In this document: one piece after another, positions 5,942 to 8,713 of the stretch | How positions within the stretch are numbered: position 1 is the stretch's first letter | Layout of the letters: every line of letters begins with the position of its first letter | DNA from: Methanomicrobiales archaeon | GTDB taxonomy: Archaea; Halobacteriota; Methanomicrobia; Methanomicrobiales; Methanospirillaceae | Assembly (NCBI GenBank): GCA_013415575.1 | Contig: JAAEES010000034.1 | Span: 1 to 8,713 of the forward strand | Direction of reading: 5' to 3' | Length of the DNA: 8,713 nucleotides | The notes under the pieces: model-generated | The model's input: the letters and a program-made list of their open reading frames with translations, nothing else | Told to the model about the DNA's origin: nothing | Databases searched by the model: none | Translations under genes and position numbers: made by a program

Positions 5942-5953
5942 CTTTATATATTG
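5942..5953 (-). promoter_or_regulatory. second TATA box upstream of rps12 (distal)
   Basis: The plus-strand sequence CTTTATATATTG is AATATATAAAG-like on the minus strand, a classical archaeal TATA box. It lies about 22 bp behind the proximal box. It may provide a second start for the ribosomal operon, or act rightward toward queD with a leader of about 60 nt. The direction cannot be settled from sequence alone. Confidence 0.5.
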
Positions 5954-5994
5954 TGGAGTCCTGTCTGTGCCTGATTAGGTTATCCCGCATTGAT

Positions 5995-6006
5995 AATAAT
6001 ATTATA
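5995..6006 (+). promoter_or_regulatory. TATA-like element of the queD operon
   Basis: AATAATATTATA lies 25-36 nt before the queD ATG at 6031. No Shine-Dalgarno precedes that ATG. The spacing suggests a leaderless message for the queD-queE-queC-Nudix operon and leaves no room for a riboswitch. Confidence 0.55.
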
Positions 6007-6030
6007 CTTCTATCAGGCGTACCTGTACTG

Positions 6031-6444
6031 ATGAATTCCCGGATTTACAAACTGGTGCACTTCGATGCCAGCCATCGGCTCATGCACTATCGCGGGAAAT
6101 GCGCAAATATCCATGGTCACCGCTGGAAGGTTGAGGTCTGGATCCAGGGGGAGGTGGATGATGTCACCGGGATCCTTGTGGACTACAACACCGTAAAATC
6201 GATCATCGAACGCTTCGACCACCAGATCATCCTCAACCGTGATGACCCCCTGGTTGCCTGCATTGAACAATTCCAGCCGGTTATCACCACCCCGGGCGAT
6301 CCGACCAGCGAGCTCCTCGCCGGAATCCTCCGGGATATGATCGAAGAAGGATGCCGGGATGCCGGTGTTGTGGCACAGGTGGAACGGATCAGGGTCTGGG
6401 AATCAGAGACCTGCTATGCTGAGCTTGGGTATGAAAGTCGCTGA
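6031..6444 (+). CDS. queD: 6-carboxytetrahydropterin synthase (QueD)
   Basis: A protein of 137 residues in the 6-pyruvoyltetrahydropterin synthase fold. QueD converts 7,8-dihydroneopterin triphosphate to 6-carboxy-5,6,7,8-tetrahydropterin, the first committed step to 7-deazaguanines. Zinc ligands are visible as His15 (FDASHRL) and His28/His30 (CANIHGHRW), with catalytic Cys24 in the CxxxHGH arrangement that marks QueD rather than other family members. Glu124 (RVWESET) is the likely pterin-anchoring glutamate. The frame is open from 5953, but the ATG at 6031 gives the normal N terminus (MNSRIYKLVHFDASH) and sits at leaderless distance from a TATA element. It overlaps queE by 14 nt. The GTP cyclohydrolase that supplies its substrate is not in the window. 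Confidence 0.93.
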   Translation: MNSRIYKLVHFDASHRLMHYRGKCANIHGHRWKVEVWIQGEVDDVTGILVDYNTVKSIIERFDHQIILNRDDPLVACIEQFQPVITTPGDPTSELLAGILRDMIEEGCRDAGVVAQVERIRVWESETCYAELGYESR

Positions 6445-7039
6445 GATCTTTCGTTCAGTCCAGGGAGAAGGGAGGAGCCAGGGTGCTCCATGCACCTTTC
6501 TCAGGCTTGCCGGATGCAATCTCTCGTGCGCCTGGTGCGATACTCCCCATGCACGGAGCGGCGGGGCCGAACTGACCAGGAATGAGATCGTCCGGGGGAT
6601 CGATGCACACCCTGGGCGCCGTCTCTGTATCACCGGAGGCGAGCCGCTCCTGCAGACCGACCAGCTGCTTCCCCTGGTCCGGTACTTCAGCAGCAGGGGA
6701 ATCGCAATTGAGATCGAGACAAACGGGACGATCGATTTCCGCCCGTTCCAGCCGTATGCCTCGATCTGCATGGATGTGAAATGTCCTTCCTCTGGCGAGA
6801 GATCCGACCTCGCCCTCCTCCCGTTCCTGTCTGGCCGGGACAGTGCAAAATTCGTAGTATCGGGGAGTGAAGACTGTGAGTATGCTGCCGGAATTCTCCA
6901 GGACCACATGGTGCAGGGAGAGATCTTCTTCTCCCCGGTATTCGGCTCTGATTACCGGCAGGTTGCCGATTTCATCGTCAGCCGTGATCTGCCGGTCCGG
7001 CTCCAACTGCAACTGCACAAGATTGTCGGGGTCCCGTGA
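6431..7039 (+). CDS. queE: 7-carboxy-7-deazaguanine synthase (QueE), radical SAM
   Basis: A 202-residue radical S-adenosylmethionine enzyme. QueE performs the ring contraction of 6-carboxytetrahydropterin to 7-carboxy-7-deazaguanine. The [4Fe-4S]-binding motif is Cys29-x3-Cys33-x2-Cys36 in AGCNLSCAWCDT, and the ITGGEPLLQ segment (67-75) contains the SAM-contacting GGE motif. The N terminus VAEIFRSVQGEG is diagnostic of the family. I chose the ATG at 6431, which gives MKVAEIFRS. Another in-frame ATG at 6416 would add five residues, and the frame is open to 6359. It starts inside queD and its TGA shares one base with the queC ATG. The length is slightly below the E. coli enzyme, typical of compact QueE proteins. 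Confidence 0.94.
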   Translation: MKVAEIFRSVQGEGRSQGAPCTFLRLAGCNLSCAWCDTPHARSGGAELTRNEIVRGIDAHPGRRLCITGGEPLLQTDQLLPLVRYFSSRGIAIEIETNGTIDFRPFQPYASICMDVKCPSSGERSDLALLPFLSGRDSAKFVVSGSEDCEYAAGILQDHMVQGEIFFSPVFGSDYRQVADFIVSRDLPVRLQLQLHKIVGVP

Positions 7040-7710
7040 TGAAAGCAGTCTGCCTCATCTCCGGTGGCATGGACTCTGCGACCCTGGCGTATCGTGCCCG
7101 GAATCAGGGGTACGATCTCATTTGTCTCCATTTCAATTACGGACAGAGGACCGAGAGAAAAGAGCGGGCATCGGCACAGAAGATCGCCGGTCTTCTCGAT
7201 GCAGAGGAGTTTATCGAAATTGATCTCGCATACCTTACCCGCTTCGGCGGGAGCAGCCTGACCGATCACCGGCTGTCAGTTGACCGGCACCGGGATGACC
7301 GGAAAGGGATTCCGAACACCTATGTTCCATTCAGGAATGCCAACCTGCTCTCCATTGCGACGAGCTGTGCCGAAGCGCGGGGAGCAGGTGCAATCTTTAT
7401 CGGCGTTCAGTCCCAGGACTACAGCGGCTATCCTGATTGCCGGCCGCAGTTCATCGAGGCCTTCCAGCGGGTGGTGGATACCGGGACCCGTGATGAGACC
7501 CGGATCTCGATCATGGCCCCGTTCCTGAACATGACCAAGCAGGATATCCTGTCGCTGGGAATAACTCTTGGTGTGCCGTACGAGCACACCTGGTCCTGCT
7601 ATCAGAACGAGGAGAAGGCCTGCGGGGTGTGCGGGGCCTGTCATTTCAGGCGGGCTGCCTTTGAGGCGCTGGGACTGAAAGATCCAATTCTCTATGAGGG
7701 TGATGACTGA
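7039..7710 (+). CDS. queC: 7-cyano-7-deazaguanine (preQ0) synthase (QueC)
   Basis: A 223-residue ATP-dependent enzyme that converts 7-carboxy-7-deazaguanine plus ammonia to preQ0. In archaea preQ0 is inserted by the archaeal tRNA-guanine transglycosylase at position 15 and becomes archaeosine. The ATP-binding PP-loop SGGMDS is at residues 8-13. The C-terminal zinc site is formed by Cys187, Cys195, Cys198 and Cys201 (SCYQNEEKACGVCGAC). The substrate-binding region NTYVPFRNANLLSIA is intact. The ATG at 7039 overlaps the queE stop (TGATG), so translation is coupled. A GTG one codon upstream is an alternative start. The gene abuts the Nudix gene directly. Confidence 0.96.
   Translation: MKAVCLISGGMDSATLAYRARNQGYDLICLHFNYGQRTERKERASAQKIAGLLDAEEFIEIDLAYLTRFGGSSLTDHRLSVDRHRDDRKGIPNTYVPFRNANLLSIATSCAEARGAGAIFIGVQSQDYSGYPDCRPQFIEAFQRVVDTGTRDETRISIMAPFLNMTKQDILSLGITLGVPYEHTWSCYQNEEKACGVCGACHFRRAAFEALGLKDPILYEGDD
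7696..7704 (+). promoter_or_regulatory. Shine-Dalgarno of the Nudix gene inside the end of queC
   Basis: GAGGGTGAT is a near-perfect archaeal Shine-Dalgarno, ending 6 nt before the ATG at 7711 and lying wholly within the last queC codons. It fixes the Nudix start and indicates coupled translation with queC. Confidence 0.7.
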
Positions 7711-8211
7711 ATGGAGCTATATCGGGGAAAACGACTCAGTATCGAGAAGAAACAGATCCGGCTCCCGAACGGGAGTGAGGTGGAACGTATCGTTGTCCAT
7801 CCTGGTGATGCTGCGGCGGTGCTCCCCGTGAGAGCGGACGGCTGCTGCTACCTCATCCGCCAGTTCCGGTATGCCGTGGGGGAGTACATTCTCGAGGCTC
7901 CGGCCGGAACAATGCATACCGGTGAGAGGCCTGAAGATACCGCCCGCAGGGAGCTGATAGAGGAGACCGGGCTTCAGGCAGAGACGCTCATAGACCGGGG
8001 GTTCATTCTCACCACCCCCGGCTTCACTGATGAACGAATCTTTCTCTTTGAAGCGCACGGGCTTTCTCCGTCATGTCTGTACCAGAAAGATGAGGATGAG
8101 GATATCGAGCTCCTAAAGGTAAACCTCGCCGACCTGCCGGCAATGATTTGTGACGGCAGGATATCGGATGCAAAGACTATCGCCCTCGCATACCGGTGCC
8201 TGTTGCGATGA
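7711..8211 (+). CDS. Nudix hydrolase, ADP-ribose pyrophosphatase-like
   Basis: A 166-residue protein with a complete Nudix box, G66-x5-E72-x7-R80-E81-L82-x-E84-E85-x-G87-L88. It is predicted to hydrolyse a nucleoside diphosphate linked to another group, using magnesium held by the glutamates. The preceding ILEAPAG and the following TTPGFTDERIFLF resemble the NudF/ADP-ribose pyrophosphatase subgroup. Pro103 lies 16 residues after the box glycine Gly87, as described for ADP-ribose-specific enzymes. The ATG follows the queC stop without a gap and has a strong Shine-Dalgarno. Its place at the end of a preQ0 operon could mean a housekeeping role, or action on a phosphorylated pterin or deazaguanine intermediate. 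The latter is only inference. Confidence 0.93.
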   Translation: MELYRGKRLSIEKKQIRLPNGSEVERIVVHPGDAAAVLPVRADGCCYLIRQFRYAVGEYILEAPAGTMHTGERPEDTARRELIEETGLQAETLIDRGFILTTPGFTDERIFLFEAHGLSPSCLYQKDEDEDIELLKVNLADLPAMICDGRISDAKTIALAYRCLLR

Positions 8212-8233
8212 CCCCCGTATCCATTCTCCGGAG

Positions 8234-8266
8234 GGCATGTGGCGCAAATTTATAGCGCCGCATGCC
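8234..8266. promoter_or_regulatory. inverted repeat enclosing the TATA element of the aRF1 gene
   Basis: Arms GGCATGTGGCGC (8234-8245) and GCGCCGCATGCC (8255-8266) are inverted copies with one mismatch in twelve, T8240 against G8260. That pair would be U-G in plus-strand RNA. The 9-nt centre AAATTTATA (8246-8254) is the best TATA candidate for the release factor gene, 53-61 nt before its ATG. The structure could be an operator that hides the TATA box. It could also be an RNA hairpin at the 3' end of the que-Nudix transcript, although no T-run follows it. Confidence 0.6.
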
Positions 8267-8295
8267 GAATAGTAATAAGCTTTCAAACGAGCGAT

Positions 8296-8299
8296 GGTG
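8296..8299 (+). promoter_or_regulatory. Shine-Dalgarno of the aRF1 gene
   Basis: GGTG lies 7 nt before the ATG at 8307, in the position expected for an archaeal ribosome-binding site. With the TATA element near 8246-8254 it implies a leader of roughly 25-30 nt. Confidence 0.5.
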
Positions 8300-8306
8300 C
8301 ACACGT

Positions 8307-8713
8307 ATGGCCGAAACAGCCCGGATGGACGATGCGCGGCGGCGATATGAGTTTAAGAAGACTCTGGAGAAACTCCAGGCGAAGCAGGGGAGCGGAACCG
8401 AGCTCATCTCCCTCTATGTTCCTCCTGACAAGCAGATCTATGACGTCACCGGTCAGCTCCGGGATGAGTTCGGGCAGTGCGCCAACATCAAGAGCAAGCA
8501 GACCCGGACAAACGTCCAGAGCGCGATATCATCGATCCTCTCCCGCCTGAAATATTATAAGAACCCTCCTGAAAACGGTATGGCTATCTTCTGCGGCACC
8601 ATCCAGCTCGGAGGGGACAGGTCCGACCTCGAGTGCACCATCATCGAGCCTCCCGAGCCGCTCAACCTGTACATGTACCGGTGCAGCTCGAATTTCGAGC
8701 TTGAGCCCCTCAA
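8307..8713 (+). CDS. prf1: archaeal peptide chain release factor 1 (aRF1), partial
   Basis: The first 135 residues are present and the gene runs off the right edge. aRF1 recognises all three stop codons and triggers peptide release in archaea. It is homologous to eukaryotic eRF1, not to bacterial RF1/RF2. The visible part is domain 1. GSGTELISLYVPP (28-40) is the conserved first strand region. NIKS (60-63), in CANIKSKQTRTNVQSAI, is the stop-codon recognition motif. YRCSSNF (124-130) is the YxCxxxF motif that also contacts the stop codon. The GGQ catalytic loop would lie beyond the window. The ATG at 8307 gives MAETARMDDARRRYEFKKTLEKL and has a GGTG site at proper spacing. It is on the same strand as the que operon, 95 nt after the Nudix gene. 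Confidence 0.96.
   Translation, partial: MAETARMDDARRRYEFKKTLEKLQAKQGSGTELISLYVPPDKQIYDVTGQLRDEFGQCANIKSKQTRTNVQSAISSILSRLKYYKNPPENGMAIFCGTIQLGGDRSDLECTIIEPPEPLNLYMYRCSSNFELEPL

Noticed and set aside
6007..6030. Riboswitch before the que operon
   Set aside because: The TATA element leaves almost no leader before the queD ATG, so there is no room for an aptamer.
1..8713. tRNA genes, CRISPR arrays, insertion sequences or prophage genes
   Set aside because: By eye I found no T-arm consensus, no regularly spaced repeats and no transposase, integrase or phage protein on either strand.

Overview
The window looks like chromosomal DNA from a methanogenic euryarchaeon, most likely of the order Methanomicrobiales. 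The evidence is an archaeal-type S12 - S7 - EF-2 cluster with a diphthamide-type histidine in EF-2, an archaeal peptide release factor (aRF1), AT-rich TATA boxes about 25-30 bp upstream of starts, GGTG/GGTGAT-type Shine-Dalgarno sites, poly-T terminators without obvious hairpins, and a protein resembling the methanogen-associated DUF2124 family. The order-level placement is inference. It is mostly ordinary housekeeping DNA. I see no phage, insertion sequence, CRISPR array or defence island.

Left part (1-2627). A DUF2124-like gene (minus) and a flavodoxin-domain gene (plus) diverge from a 115-bp intergenic region. The flavodoxin gene converges on a small Ras-like GTPase gene (minus), which diverges in turn from a cyclophilin-type peptidyl-prolyl isomerase (plus). 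A 280-bp intergenic stretch with poly-T terminators on both strands and two potential hairpins separates this part from the next.

Centre (2628-5866, minus strand). rps12 - rps7 - fusA (EF-2) form a tight operon read right to left, with TATA boxes near 5918-5952 and a T-rich terminator directly after the EF-2 stop. EF-1alpha and S10 do not follow, and RNA polymerase/nusA genes do not precede, so this is a shortened str cluster with its own promoter.

Right part (6031-8713, plus strand). queD - queE - queC and a Nudix hydrolase form a fully coupled operon (overlaps of 14 and 1 nt, then abutting). The three que genes convert dihydroneopterin triphosphate to preQ0, the precursor of archaeosine at position 15 of archaeal tRNAs. 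The aRF1 gene follows with its own promoter and runs off the window. From 2628 onward, all genes except the Nudix hydrolase serve translation or tRNA modification.

The most unusual non-coding signal is a 12-bp-armed inverted repeat (8234-8266) whose 9-nt centre is the presumed TATA element of the aRF1 gene. Weaker dyads lie at the flavodoxin and GTPase promoters. I found no convincing new multi-gene system. The best leads are these promoter dyads, the coupled Nudix gene, the orphan GTPase with an altered G3 motif, and the uncharacterised DUF2124-like protein.
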